Part shown: positions 21,144 through 34,424 of the stretch, piece after piece
Numbering within the stretch: position 1 is the stretch's first letter
How the letters are laid out: every line of letters begins with the position of its first letter
Source of the DNA: Pseudeuparius sepicola
Taxonomy: Eukaryota; Arthropoda; Insecta; Coleoptera; Anthribidae
Length of the DNA: 64,000 nt
Reading direction: 5' to 3'
Assembly: GCA_963920635.1 (NCBI GenBank)
Contig: OY987300.1
Coordinates: 79,585,899-79,649,898 of the forward strand
Position numbers and translations under genes: made by a program
The notes under the pieces: model-generated
What the model was told of the DNA's origin: nothing
Seen by the model: only the letters and a program-made list of their open reading frames with translations
Databases searched by the model: none

Positions 21144-24100
21144 ATGAATCAAGATGTCTTTTCGTCTCTATCGACTGAGCTCCTAGTGAATCTTTTTCTA
21201 TACTTGGACTTGCGGAACTTGTGCAACCTCAGACTTACTTGCAAAAGGTTCAGAGATGTTATAGATACTTGGGCTTATCCCCTAATAATAAAAGAAAAAT
21301 CTAAACTTATCGTTACCAACCAAGAAAACGATCAGTTTTCAAGACGGTGTAGAAGACAATTAAAAATTCTTGAAAAGATTTTTGTCAGCAGAAACTGGGA
21401 GAATGGGTATTACAAGGAAAGGTGCTTTATGTCCCTGTATGGAAAAGAAATTTTCATGCCTTGGTTACATTTCAATAGAGATTTTTTGTGGTGTAGCCGA
21501 GCAAACGATATTTTTCAGTTTAAACGAACTAATAGATCGCTTGTGAATCGACCTGTTTCTGTTGTCAAGGGTTCCAGTGTTGAAGATGTTACACGTTACA
21601 ATGTTAAAAACGATAATTTAATTGCTGGTAGAAGGTAAAAAAAATATTTTTATATTCCGCATTTTTTTTTGGCTTTTGTAGGGATGGTAGCATACTGCTG
21701 TGGTCTGTAAACGAAAAAAGAATTAAACTAGAATCTTGGGAATGCCACAATTCCGATATAAACTGTGTAGACATTACTCCGGATGCTCGAACAATAGTTT
21801 CAGGTTCGCGTGACAATACGTTAAAAATTTGGAATGTAAACAACAATTTATTAGAAGAAAAATATTGCGAGAACTTGGGCGAACCAGTGTGGACCACCAC
21901 TTTGTCAGATTCTACCTCGAAACTAGCAGTCGGTACTTCTTGGACCGAAAATCATAAGTCGTTATTGGTTTACGACTTGGACAGGTATGAAAATTATTTA
22001 ATTCGTTTGGCAATGTTTGCAGTAACGTAACGTTTCATTGTGTCACTTGTAAATTTAGATAAATGTCAGGTTTCCAGACCACGAAGGTTTCTCTTCTGAA
22101 AACGACCGCTACGGGTCTGGCATCTTGGACGTTAAATGGGACGGTTTTCATAATGTTTGGTCTTGTGGATACGATGGATATTTAAAGAGATGGGACCTAA
22201 GGACAGGTAGACACACTTTCTGTCAAAAATTATAAAAAAATCGTAAAACATTATTTTCATAAAGGAAAATGCGAACAATCGTTTCAAGACCCCTGCGGCG
22301 ATGTTCTCTATTGTTTCGACATCGATCACTACAACACAGCAGTGACGGGGGCTCAGGTCCACAGCAGGATCACTTTATGGGATACCCGCCAATCACAATG
22401 TGTTCAGGTAGTGATCTTTTTTATACAGGGTTGTTCGTAACCAGAGCCGGGCAAGCTACTCTAAAAAAGTAGCTAGCTACAAGTTACAGCTACCTTTGAA
22501 ATAAAATAACTAAGCTACCTAGTAGCTAAGCTACTCTTTTCGAAAAGTAGTTAAGCTCCAAGCTACCAGGTAGCTTTTCCACGGGCGTAGCCAAGGGGGG
22601 GTTTCGGGGGTTCAAACCCCCCCCGAAATAAGCAAAATATTACCTAATATTATACCGAAAAAATACGAGGAGTGAAGAGTTAAATTATTATTACGTTTGA
22701 ATATATGTAGTAATAGTAGCGCCTAGCGCCATCTTTTGACGAGAGGCAGACGCAGTTGCAGCCGAACTATTTTGTATTGTAGGGACACTTTGCGTTGTTT
22801 CTCGATTATTCGCCACGCCCCTCGGTCGAAATGAGCGGAACTTTGTGGAAGTTCGTGGAAGTTTCTGGACGGCTACTGGGCTGCTATATAAGCGGCGCCG
22901 CGGCGCGTGACCGCGCTTACGGCAGTATTGTTCCATGCGAACTCGAAGCGAATAAAAGTGAAAAGTGGTGAACGAATAGTGAAGAGAATTAAGTGTACCG
23001 TGTAAGTGAGTAATTTTAGTGCGCTGTTATTCGATGACCTTGTTAAGGATAGATACGTGAATCATTATTACTGTCGAAAAATGGAGGGGAAAAAAAGGAA
23101 GGGTGATAAACCTAAAGGTATGGACTACTGGAAAAAGTGGTGTAGTCAAGGTCAAGGGGTTTCTAATAAAGAAACAAATTTGGATTTAGCTATCAAAGCT
23201 TCAGCTCTCTTCATGCTGATAAGAAGACTGCCTACCCCGAAATCTAGTTTGGAATGCCTAGATATGTGCGATAAAAACCTTTATCCTAATATTTACACAT
23301 TACTACAAATCTTGGCTACCATTCCTGTATCCACTGCTACCCCAGAAAGGTCTTTCTCGAGCCTAAGGAGACTGAAAAACTATTTACGAAACACTACAAG
23401 TGAAAACAGACTTAATGGTTTGGCTCTAATGAACATTCACTATGGAACAGAAATTCATGCAGATGAAGTAGTGGATATATTTAAAAGAAAAAGCCGAAGA
23501 TTTCTTCTTTAATGGTTTTAGATTTAGCGCAGAGGAACGAAATTAATTTATCCATTTCATTTAAAGTTAAGAACTTTATAAATATGTCGTAGTTTTTCGG
23601 ATGAATATATAGATATTAAATTTCATGTAAGTATATTTTTGTTGTTTTATTTACTTCTCAAACTAAACCCCCCCCCCCCCCAAAACTAAATCCTGGCTAC
23701 GCCCGTGAGCTTTTCTGATTTAGAATAAGCTATTTTTCAAGCTTCTTTACATATTAAATGTACAAGGTTAGAGTGTGATTAGTTTAAGTTGGGCTACATT
23801 CTTCCATTTTCTAAAAAAAGTAGTTAAATAACTACAAAAAATAAATTAAAACCTATGCATTTTATTTATAAACAAAAGTATTATTATATTATATCATAAA
23901 GAATATAAAAAACTATACTCGAACAAGACCACTCAATCTATGAATTGAAATAAATTGCAAAGCCCAGATCCTTACATATTGCGTTTGCGTGGTACATTGG
24001 TGGTAAATTGTGGGGAGGGAGAGGAGAATTGACAGGACTAAACTCGCAAAAAGTAGCTTATTTTCAATAAAAGTAACTTAAGCTACTCGAAGTAGCTTAA

Positions 24101-24614
24101 ACTACTGAAGGTAACTAAAGCTACTGAAGTTAACTTAAGCTACTTTTTCTAACTTAGTTACCAAAAAGTAGCTTTGGTAGCTATTTTGAGTAGCTAGCTA
24201 CTTATAAAAAGTAACTTATGAATACTGGGAAAAAATTATTAAAGCTACAGCTACAAGCTACCACAATAAAAAAAGTAGCTTGAATAAGTTACTTTGAACA
24301 AAAATGTAGCTAAGCTAGTAGCTTAGCTACTAAGTAGCTAGCTACTGCCCGGCTCTGTTCGTAACTTACCAATATTTACTCATAAAATTGTGGAATGGCT
24401 TTGTCGATTTTGATGAAATTGACGAGATATGGATTTTCTTTTCCAGCTTTATTTTTTAAAGAAAAACAGGTCCCCTGTATATAGTGTGGCTTTCGATGCA
24501 GAACATTTGTTCGCGGCTGCAGACAGAAGTCTCAACATGTTGGATTTTCATAGTAGAAATGGGGAACACAAGGACTACAAGTATTTTTTGAATTATAAAT
24601 ACAGTTCGAATTAA
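21144..24614 (+). CDS. FBXW4: F-box/WD40 protein of the FBXW4 type
   Basis: Five coding exons: 21144-21634, 21682-21984, 22070-22206, 22265-22407 and 24447-24614. Phases agree (2, 2, 1, 0) and give 413 residues, matching the ~412 of vertebrate FBXW4. Residues ~5-45 (LSTELLVNLFLYLDLRNLCNLR) are an F-box that would contact Skp1 of an SCF ubiquitin ligase. The rest forms WD40-type blades (RDGSILLWS, RDNTLKIWN, YDGYLKRWDLRT, SRITLWDTR), ending with SPVYSVAFDAEHLFAAADRS. The substrate is unknown for the family. The first three introns are 47-85 bases; the last is 2 kb because two hAT elements are nested in it. AATAAA follows the stop closely. Confidence 0.92.
22580..23707 (+). mobile_element. hAT element B, copy 1, nested in hAT A
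   Basis: The termini are CACGGGCGTAGCCA and its inverse TGGCTACGCCCGTG. Flanks AGCTTTTC (22572-22579 and 23708-23715) are a perfect 8-bp duplication. Behind the left tip is a G run and the palindrome TTTCGGGGG/CCCCCGAAA; before the right tip is a C run. A TATATAAG box at ~22880 precedes a coding remnant of the transposase C-terminus. Three more copies lie at 39431, 44201 and 58265. Confidence 0.93.
23081..23512 (+). CDS. hAT transposase C-terminal fragment (dimerisation domain)
   Basis: The 143-codon frame starts at ATG (MEGKKRKGDK) and ends KRKSRRFLL. The segment LATIPVSTATPERSFSSLRR with NRLNGLALMNIH is the hAT C-terminal dimerisation motif (ATPERSFS...). The BED finger and the catalytic Asp/Glu core are absent, so this is an internally deleted element and cannot encode an active transposase. 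The frame is also open in copy 3 but is broken in copies 2 and 4. The frame runs open upstream to 23006 without an ATG. Confidence 0.8.
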   Translation: MEGKKRKGDKPKGMDYWKKWCSQGQGVSNKETNLDLAIKASALFMLIRRLPTPKSSLECLDMCDKNLYPNIYTLLQILATIPVSTATPERSFSSLRRLKNYLRNTTSENRLNGLALMNIHYGTEIHADEVVDIFKRKSRRFLL

Positions 24615-24621
24615 GATTGAA

Positions 24622-24627
24622 AATAAA
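24622..24627 (+). terminator. polyadenylation signal of FBXW4
   Basis: AATAAA starts 8 bases after the FBXW4 stop codon. Confidence 0.55.
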
Positions 24628-24849
24628 AGAATTCACAATTTAAAATGTTTTTTTTTTGTGGTCAGTTTACAGTTGCGAATTTGACCGATTAGTTAAATTG
24701 AAGTGACAATATTCCCACATAGAAAAGTAATCCAGGGGGGTGGAAAAATTGACTTTGGTCAAAGTTTTGGCAAATTTATAACTGAGAGTTAAAGAAATTA
24801 CGCAGTTAAGTACGCACAATCTCTGAAATAATATTGTAAAGAAGTACCA

Positions 24850-25200
24850 TATATTTAAATGCGGCTTGTAAAGTAAATTTTATATGGAAGCACGATGGTC
24901 TAGTGGCATGGTTCTCGCTTTAGGTGCGAGGGGTCCCAGGTTCAAATCCCGGTTGTGGCTACTTTTTTTTATTTTTTAAATCACATTTTCGAAAAGGCAA
25001 AATATTTATAATTCTTGTAGTTAATTTATTTAATAAGTTTGGTTGTCAAATTACGCCTAAACACTGAATAAAGTTGTTAAATTCTCTTCCTAAATACTCA
25101 TAATAGAAAATATTCATAAAATTAACGAAAGGGATTATCGATAATAATCACACCACCCGTTATATTACCGCTGGTAATACTTATGAGTCATGTATTTTAT
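24850..25200 (+). mobile_element. repeat unit carrying a tRNA-Pro-derived cassette (copy 1)
   Basis: The interval from TTAAATGCGGCT to CCTAAATAC matches 30350-30615, including the tRNA-like segment, a T run and the block CACATTTTCGAAAAGGCAAA. It then runs into a decayed end of the GGTAATATAAC family (ATTAACGAAAGGGATTATCG ... CCGTTATATTACC). The whole appears to be one module of a composite MITE family with members at 28789-30620 and 60414-61800. Confidence 0.6.
24889..24960 (+). pseudogene. tRNA-Pro-derived sequence with TAG anticodon position
   Basis: The A-box TGGTCTAGTGG and B-box GGTTCAAATCC are intact and a T run follows the 3' end. The anticodon arm CTCGC-TTTAGGT-GCGAG has TAG where copy 2 and tRNA-Pro have TGG. 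The acceptor stem has two mismatches at its end and the T stem has one. I therefore call it a mobile, degraded tRNA copy and not a working gene. Confidence 0.7.
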
Positions 25201-26170
25201 TTTGTAAATAAAAAACGTTAAAATATATTTAAACCAATAATTTAATTTTAAAAAATAAATAAATGTGCATAACATTTTTTTAAAATATGATGTGCGTGTC
25301 TATATATATAAAATACACCAACACCATGCACACCATTTCAACAATCAATGTCAATATGTCAACTTTCAACAAAAAAACAACTTTTTTAAACAAATTATAG
25401 CAATTATTTTTGAAACATTGAAGCTTCTACAATAAATATTCATACAAAAACTTTGTGGAACAAAGAACATCTTTTCTCCAAAAATGACAGAAAAAATAAT
25501 ATAAAACACGTTTTTTTTGGGAATAATTCATCCAGTTTGAAATTTTGCTCGATGTATTCAAAATTATTATTCTTTTAAGCTTTATTTTTATATTTCAGGA
25601 AAAAGTACTAATCGGTTTTGAGTCAAATGAAAGCTCGCAATATGGGTGTAGTACATTTGAACTACTCTTGGTAAACACCTCGAACAAGATCACAAAATCT
25701 AGGAGTAGTTCAAATGTACCACACCTAGAAACACCACTTGTAATTTTATCCAAAATTGACGGGTATTTTCCAAGCAACCTTTATGACAAAATAAAGCTTA
25801 AAAGAGACAGCATTTGGATCGATTTGTATAAAATTTTAAACTAAGTGAAAAATTAGCAAAAAAACTTGAGAGACTTTTTGAACATTTCAAATACTTTTCA
25901 GACTTTATTTATATTTATTTTAACGTCAACTTTTGATCTTACAAACAACCTTTTTTGTATACATAAAAATAGTAAAAATTAGTTAAAATAACCACTATCA
26001 ACAAGTACGTACGTATAAGAAATCATTAATAAAAAAAGGACCCCAACGCCTACGATATATAAACGCTAAAAATGCCGTACAAAATCTAATCCGTTCGCTG
26101 GAATGTCCCTAGAAAAAATTTGTAACAAGGCAAGATGTCGCCGAAGAAAATGTTCCCGTGTTTTTTTCTT
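25201..26170. other. 3' flank of the PANK gene, with one isolated hairpin
   Basis: No gene was seen. A hairpin pair TACATTTGAACTACTC / GAGTAGTTCAAATGTA at about 25650-25720 is the same motif as in the tandem array at 26629-28260, in opposite setting. The reading frame 25545-25844 runs over this repeat and is probably not coding. TTTATT runs near 25913-25920 could be PANK polyadenylation signals on the minus strand. Confidence 0.4.
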
Positions 26171-29100
26171 TCAGCTTCTAAACTCTTCGTGGAACTGCAG
26201 CAGGCAGCCAACGGCCCCGAAATAACCTTCGTGTTCCAAGAATAGCGCTTTCATCGTTCCCTTCGACCAGTAGTCCATAGCGTACGCTAGGAGCTTCATG
26301 GCGATAGGATTCACCCGCAGAAAATTGCCGATAAATACCACCTGGAAACACTTTTGTTTACAAACATTTTGTAAGCAGACAGCCGTTTACATACCCGGTC
26401 GATATTCTCTTGGATCGCACACATTCTCGCAATCGAACCGATATTGTTCGTTATTGTGACCAAAGTGGCTCTAGCTAAATCTTGTCGACTAACCCTACTT
26501 CTTCTGTCTCTGCTATTCATTTGGCCAAAACTATAAGAAAAAAACTTCAAAAGTTAAGAAAACAATTAGTATTAAGAATGTTGACACTTTTTTTTAGTCA
26601 ATTTTGAATATAAAAACTAGCCATTCAAGGCACGGTCCATTTGAACTACTCCTGGATTTTGCGGTCTCGTTTAAGGAGTAGTTCAAATATACTACACCCT
26701 TACTTATTGAAAGCTTTTCTTTTATTCAAAATCGATTAAAATTTTCCAGTGATATAAAGTAAAAAAGCGTCAAAGTTAAAAAATATAAAATAATCATTAA
26801 AAATTAATATTTACACTTTTTTTACTAAATTAAATTTTGAATAAAATTAAAACTAGCGTTTCAAGGTACAGTACATTTGAACTACTCCTGGATTTGGATG
26901 TCTTGTTTAAGGTATTTACTAGGAGTAGTTCAAATGTACTACACCCTTATTGCAAGCTGTTATTTTGTTCAAAATCGATTAATATTTTCCAGTGAAAATA
27001 AAGTAAAAAAAAGCGTCGTTAAAAAATAATTATTAAACATTAATATGTACACTTTTTTTTAGTACATTCAATTTTGAATAAAATGAAAATAGCCTTTCAA
27101 GGTACAGTACATTTGAACTACTCCTGGATTTTGAGGTGTTGTTGGAGGCATTTACCAGCAGTAGTTCAAATGTGTTACACCCTTGTTGCAAGCTTTTATT
27201 TTGTTCAAAATCGATTAATATTTTCCAGGGAAAATAGAGTAAAAAAAGTGTCAGTCAAAAAATAATTATTAAAAATTAATATTTACCTACTCTTTTTTAT
27301 TAAATTAAATTTTGAATAAAATGAAAACTAGCGTTTCAAGGTATGGTACATTTGAACTACTCCTGGATTTTGATGTCTTATTTAAGGTATTTACCAGGAG
27401 TAGTTTAAATGTACTACACCCTTCTTGCAAGCTTTTATTTTGTTCAAAATCGATAAAAAAAGCGTCAATGGTAAAAAATAATTATTAAAAATAAATATTT
27501 ACACTTTTTTAGTACAGGGTGTCCCATTTTGGGTGTTTTTGGGTGTTTTTCTCAAAAATCTCGGTTATTATTAAAGCTAGAGGGTTGCGGTTTTCACGGC
27601 GCTGTACTACTTTTTTGAGAGGAATTCGGTGGACCAATCAGATTTTAGATAAGTTTTATAGTTTCCGCGCATTGGCGCAGGAATGAAATTTTCAATTTTT
27701 TGGAAACCTCTCTCCTGGCTACAACTTATATATATCGACAAATTTAATCAACTATTTTTATAGATTTTTTGGCGTAGAATCGAATGGGATAATTATTTTT
27801 TTTGGTAGCGTTAATAGTTTTTGAGATATGAACCAAAGTTATATATTTTTTTAAATGGAAACCATAGTTCATATCTCAAAAACTATTAACGCTACCAAAA
27901 AACTAATTAATGCGCGGAAACTATAAAACTTATCTAAAATCTGATTGGTCCACCGAATTCCTCTCAAAAAAGTAGTACAGCGCCGTGAAAACCGCAACCC
28001 TCTAGCTTTAATAATAACCGAGATTTTTGAGAAAAACAACCAAAATGGGACACCCTGTACTACAACCATATTGCAAGCAAAAAGTCACAAGTTAAGAAAA
28101 TAATTATTAACAATTAATATTTACACTTTTTTAGTCAATTTTGAATAAAATGAAAACTGAAAACTATCATTTCAAGGTACGGCACATTTGAACTATTCCT
28201 GGATTTTCAGGTCTCATTTAAGGTATTTACCATAAGTAGTTTAAATTAATGTACTACACCCTTTGAAAATAATGTTCAAAATGATACGTCATTTCGCAAA
28301 AAAAATTACACAAAACATTCGCATAAAACATGTTTCAGCAAATGACACCCTACAGCACTCTCAAGTAAAGGCAAAGGGAGCTGGAACAACATCATCGGTG
28401 CAAGTTGGATAAAATAAATAAAAGGTGTCGCGCACTTACCTGCTAGCCACCAAATCTCCCGGAAGACCGAACTTAATGTAGTCTCCCCCGTATATGTCTT
28501 TAACCAGTTTGTCTACGTGGGTGTGGTCACCTTCGGCGGCCAGTTCGATGGCTTCTTCGAAGGTATTACAACCAGTCAGGAGACAACAAAGGCCTAGGAA
28601 AGTACCGCCTCCTATACTGTAACAGAAGATTTGAAATGATCAGTAATTTTTTTCGTTAACATGTAACAACAAAATGTCATGAATACATCATATTTTTTTA
28701 TAACTATATTAGAAAGATGATAAAAGTACATAATATTGTTATAAACATTATTATACTTTTTATGCTACTATAGCTATTTATGAGAGAATTCAACGCCTGC
28801 CAATATGAACCAATAAAATGACAATTTTTGAAATATTAACCAATCAGGTGATGATTTCAGCGATAATACCGTGAGAGTGGTATTATCAGGGGTAATATAA
28901 CAAGTGGTGTGCCTATTATCAATAATACCTTTCGTTACTTTTACAAATTATATCCCCAAAGCTGAAAATACCACAACTCCGCAGCAGGAGTGGTATTTTC
29001 TTAGTATTGGGATTATGATTAGAGATAAATTAACGAAAGGTATTATCTATTATTAGGCATACCACGAGTTGTATTTAAGAAGAGAATTTAACAACTGCAA

Positions 29101-32100
29101 ATAGTTTAATAATTATTCAATGTGTATGTATGTAGCCATAATTTATCAACTCAACATCTTAGGAATAAATTAACTACAAAAATTATAAATATTATTTCCC
29201 CTCTTCGAAAATGTAATGGAATGGATTGGTTCATATTTCAAAAATCATCATTTCATTGGTTCATATTGGCAGGCGTTGAATACTCGTATGTAATATCACT
29301 AGTGCCAGAAATTTTATCGATAATTTTTTCGAAAGCGCTATTTTGCCTAGAAAGATCACGAGTATAAATTGGGCTTTTAATTTCTGATAAAATCCCGAGA
29401 GGGAAGCGAAGCTCTCGGGATTTTATCTCTGAAAATAAAAGCCCAATTTGTACGAGTGGTTTTGCTAATGGGCAAAATAGGGCTTGAGAATAAAATTATC
29501 TAGAAAAATTTCCGGCACGAGTGGTATTTGTCGAGATTATTTCACGAATACGATTTAATAATTTTTGTATTGATTTTTTCTATGTTTACATTTCCAAAAC
29601 GACTCATTTTGAACGAGTTTATTGACAGCTTCAACTGTAGCGTTCGAATAAACAAACATGACGCTTGGGTATCCAAGGCAAATGCCATTATACCTACATC
29701 CTGTCGGCGTTGGTTTATTTTCTGAATGTGTCATAAATTTAAACAGAGGCGGAGGTCTAAATAACAAGAATTTAGCAATGTAAAAGTTATATAAATTCAT
29801 TGATATAATGCTTAATAATACCGCAACATAACTTATAAGCTGCATAATTTAGAACAGTGTGAAACACACAAACTTTAAGAAGTATGTACGTGTTTGTATC
29901 CAACAGATTCGCGGTTGCTAAGCAACAAAGTGATAATTTGCACAAGTGCCGGTAATTGCACTAGTGCAAATTATCGATAAAATTTCTGGCACTAGTGATA
30001 TTACCTCTTGGTTGGATTTTTATGGAAGGAGCTACCTTATTGGATGCAAGCAGTATGAGGGAAATAATCACTGAAATCATCACCTGATTGGTTAATAATT
30101 CAAAAATTATGTCATGTTATTGGTTCATATTGGCAGGCGTTGAATTCTGAATATTGTGGTACCTAAAACTGATTGGTAACCCGATAATTTCTTTACAGTA
30201 CCAAATTTAATATAGGACTAGAAGATACAATTTTAGTTAACACATTAATAGTTAAATATATCTATTAACACAAGAAATATATTCAATACTGAAGGCTCAT
30301 CCTAAATGACGGCTATCAAATAGACTTCAACTATAAAGCATGGTACTTAAATTTAAATGCGGCTACTTAAGTAAATTTTATATGGAAGCACAATGGTCTA
30401 ATGGCATGATTCTCGCTTTGGGTGCGAGAGGTCCCGGGTTCAAATCCCGTTTGTGGCTAATTTTTTTTATTTTTTTTAAATCACATTTTCGAAAAGCCAA
30501 AATATTTATAATTTTTGTAGTTTATTTATTTAATAAGTTTGTTTGTCAAGTTACGCCTAAACACTGAATAATTAAATTATTTGTAGTTGTTAAATTCTCT
30601 TCCTAAATACAACTCATGGTATGCCTAATAATCAGATAATACCTTTAGTTAATTTATTAACTCATTACAATCCTGCTGCGCAGTCGTGGTTTTTTCAGCT
30701 TTGGGATTATAATTCGTCAAATTAAGAGGGGGTTGCCGACAGCGAAAGTGACGTTAGATTTCGTATTTTTTTAAGTTGTATAGCATAAAATCTAATAACA
30801 TTTTACCTGGCAAAAATTTAGTACAAACATCTCTGTCTTCATTTTAATCATAAGATATTACAAGCAGTGCTTTGTTTTATAGTTTATGGAAACCATGGGA
30901 AAAATAATAATTCCAGTGCATATGCTTTTAAGATCTTATGATTAAAATGAAGACAGAGATGTTTGTACTAAATTTTTGTCAGGTAAAGTGTTATTCGATT
31001 TTATGCTATACAACTTAAAAAAATACGAAATCTAACGTCACTTTCGCTGTCGGCAACCCCCTCTTAACTAAAGCTATTAACGATAATAGGAACACCAATT
31101 GTTATATTACCCCTGAAAATGTATCAATTTTCCAAGGCACTACCACAGAATACTTAGCTACAATTTATTTGACTTGCAAATTATTTAAAACATCATTACT
31201 TCACATTGTTTGTTTCCTCTCCAAAACATAATTTGGGATTTTTAAGTGTTAATAAATTTTCCTTTAATTATTATTTAAAAAATTATCCATGTTTTACAAT
31301 AGCAAAAAATTTCTATAAGCGGTTGTAATACTTTTGACCTTTCTGAAGAACAAATTACATAAAATTAAACGTGATTACTGATAACTTTTTCATTAGATAA
31401 CGTTAATTATACCACACTTTCATTTTATGTTAACATCAAACAGGTTTTTTGGTCATAATTTAATTATAAAAGTGGTTTTAACCAAAATAAAAAAAATACG
31501 TTAAATTTAAAACATTTTTAAAACTTGCAAGGTGATACGATTTAAATCTCTTCTAATTTTGGAAATTAATGAATTATTTACATACCTAGTTCCAGATATT
31601 CTCTTATAATTTGTTGCTGAATAAACGGCAAGTACACTGACACCAGATCCAATGTTGACAATCAAAAATGGGTACGGATTCGAAAAATCATAATTTATTT
31701 TGGAACATTTCGAATCGTCTGTAGGATTTGCCCAATAATAACATTCGGAAAGGTTGTTCTTATCAATGTATAGCAAGCCTTTAAGCAGCGATTCAAATTC
31801 ATCGTATTTTGCTAATTTCATGTTTACTTCCTACAAAAAAAAAACATTAATTCTTTTGATAATTATTTTGACAGTATAATTTTGATTTGGCAAGATTTTG
31901 TGACACTGCACTGCACCTACTAATTTTCTCCAAGAATTTACTAACTAAAAACAGTTTTGCCAAATTAAAACTAAACCGTCATTAATTATATTGCTATAGT
32001 ACCCTTCGAAAATCTTCTTCGAATTTGTAAGCGCCCCCGCCAGTGGCACAAACAGTCGTCACCAATTTGGCCATGCCCTTTTGTTTTGCTAGCACCAAAA

Positions 32101-34358
32101 AATTTTTCATTTCCGATGTGGGGAACCTGATGAAATGTAGGGTGCCCAATATGCCCCTCACCCTCACGTTTTCCATCTAAAATTTGATAAGAACGACTGT
32201 TATTTTGGGCAAATTTCGGAAATCTTGAATGAGTACGGATTTAAGATACTTTGTATTGTAAAAATGTATCACTGTTCCCAATATGCCCCTCACCCTCACG
32301 TTTTCCATCTAAAATTTGATAAGAACAACTTTTGAGCAATTTCGGAAATCATGGATATTACATTTGAACTACTGAAGTGGTATCTGTGTAAAAGAAATAA
32401 AACAACATATAATTTACTTAATAGATACCTAGGTAAGTGTGTTTTATAAGTGTACTTCAAACTACTCAAGGTTAAAGTAATACAAAAGGTAATCAAGGTA
32501 AAAATAAAAAGCAAGCTATTAAATAGCAGAAAACTTAAACTATTATAATAAAATGATTCAACTGTTATATAGGGTGACCAAATGGAAATATCTTGGTAAA
32601 TATGTTTTTAAAACTTAGTTTTCAATAGGTTTTGAGACCGGGATTTTACCAATTTGTTGTAGAATCATAATTTATTGCTCTAGGGCAAATAACAATACTA
32701 TTATTTTTTTTACAAATTGAACTGTATAAAAACTATTAGTGATAGTTCTTTCGATTTTTATTTCTCGCTAATTTTAAAATGACACGTAACTTTATCACGT
32801 CTAAGTATAAACAGTAATATTTTAAAGATACATTTTCGATTTTTTTACGTATGTAACAATGGTTGCATTCAATCAGTTTTGTTGCAAAATATACCTTGAC
32901 ATCCATAAATAATTTTGATTCTAATTCCAATAGCGTCAATTTGTAAATAAAGGCGTTTGTTCTAAAGAAAAACCCGTTTTAAAAAAAATCTGCTACGGCC
33001 CAAAAGAAAGATCACCCATGGCAAAGTTCAAAGATCGAAATGTAAATAATACATTGTTAAAACTATCATACGGCATTCCCTCTTTACCTATAGCATAATT
33101 TTTGCGTCATGAATTTTAATATGTACTACCGCATACGAATTGGTTATGGATTTATTCTGCTCGTGCCTACCTGCAAATGCGTGTCTCTATGTCCAGTCTT
33201 TCCGTATGCCGAATTTTTCGTCAGGTATCTCCGGATATTCCGGACTGTTTCCGCTTCGGCGTGGGCCTCGTTTTTGGGGATGTCCTTCGGCTCGAAATAA
33301 ACTAATTTACAGAGCGTGCCGCCTATGTCCATGCCAAACCATGGCATCGCTAAAAAAATTATATATTGTTTGATATTTTTTTATAGTTTGAACACTATAA
33401 CAATCGGAGGTTTAGCTATCTGATTTTGAATGTTTACTCATTTATTTACATTCCATAATACAAATTAAATAAATACTAACTTTGGTCAATCATCATACTG
33501 AGAAGATTCTTGATATAAACATTTTGCCATACATTGCCTAGTAAATGATAAATATAATACTTGATCAAGATAAAAGAATTGATTAGATAGCATATGATTA
33601 CCAAATAAACTATTAGCACCTGCTGTTGTAGATAAAATTTATTTGAAAAGTAGGGATGCACCGAATATTCGGCAGGCCGAATATTTGGCCGAGTATTCGG
33701 CCATTTTGTTTTGGGCATTGAAGAATATTTGGCGAGTCCGGATACCTAATGCTTTTAAAAACCCGAATATTCGGTTGGATAATTTGGCCGAATAGTTTGA
33801 GAAATATTCGGCATTGGGCCGAATATTGCTAGGCCGAATATTCGGTAAGTAATCTTTACGTAATATACATATTTAAAACTTTGTAAGTGTATAACATTTT
33901 TCATATATTATGTATGTACAGAGTAGTAGGGATCAACTAATACTGATATGAAATTTTATATTGGCCTTTAATTTTTGCTATCACTAGATCAAAAAGGCAA
34001 CAGATATCAATAAAAAAATATTTTTTAAATGTTTTGAGTACAAAAATGTACAAAAAAACTATTTGGAAATCCCAGGGGTTAAAAAAGTCTTATTAAATAA
34101 TATTAGATTTACGAAATATAAACAATTTAGAACTTAATGATATTGGAAAATTGAAAACTTTTGCAACCTTTTTTTATTTTATATAAAAAAACACTTTATT
34201 CTTACTGTTTGCTCTTATGTAGAAAAACAAAGCAACTTTGTCTCTACTAAATGTTTTAGACTATCTTATTGGATATAAGCCGTGAGAGGGAAATAATCGG
34301 AAACAGTTAGGTACCTACTTTGTTCAAGGTCAAAATGTATGCCAAATATAGAAAAATG

Positions 34359-34424
<66 letters not shown>

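Larger units (their letters stand above)
22442..24357. mobile_element. hAT element A (outer), with 8-bp target duplication
   Basis: The termini are CAGAGCCGGGCAAGCTACT and, inverted, CAGAGCCGGGCAGTAGCTAG. Flanks TTCGTAAC at 22434-22441 and 24358-24365 are a perfect 8-bp duplication. Subterminal regions are dense in AGTAGCTAGCTAC-type repeats on both sides. It lacks its own transposase, so it is a non-autonomous hAT. It is in the last FBXW4 intron and is itself interrupted by hAT element B. Confidence 0.9.

Noticed and set aside
24889..24960. Functional tRNA-Leu (TAG)
   Set aside because: The body is tRNA-Pro type and the acceptor and T stems have mismatches; it is a mutated mobile tRNA-Pro copy.
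26629..28260. Possible CRISPR-like repeat array
   Set aside because: Units are long hairpin-bearing repeats with related, not unique, spacers in a eukaryotic intron.
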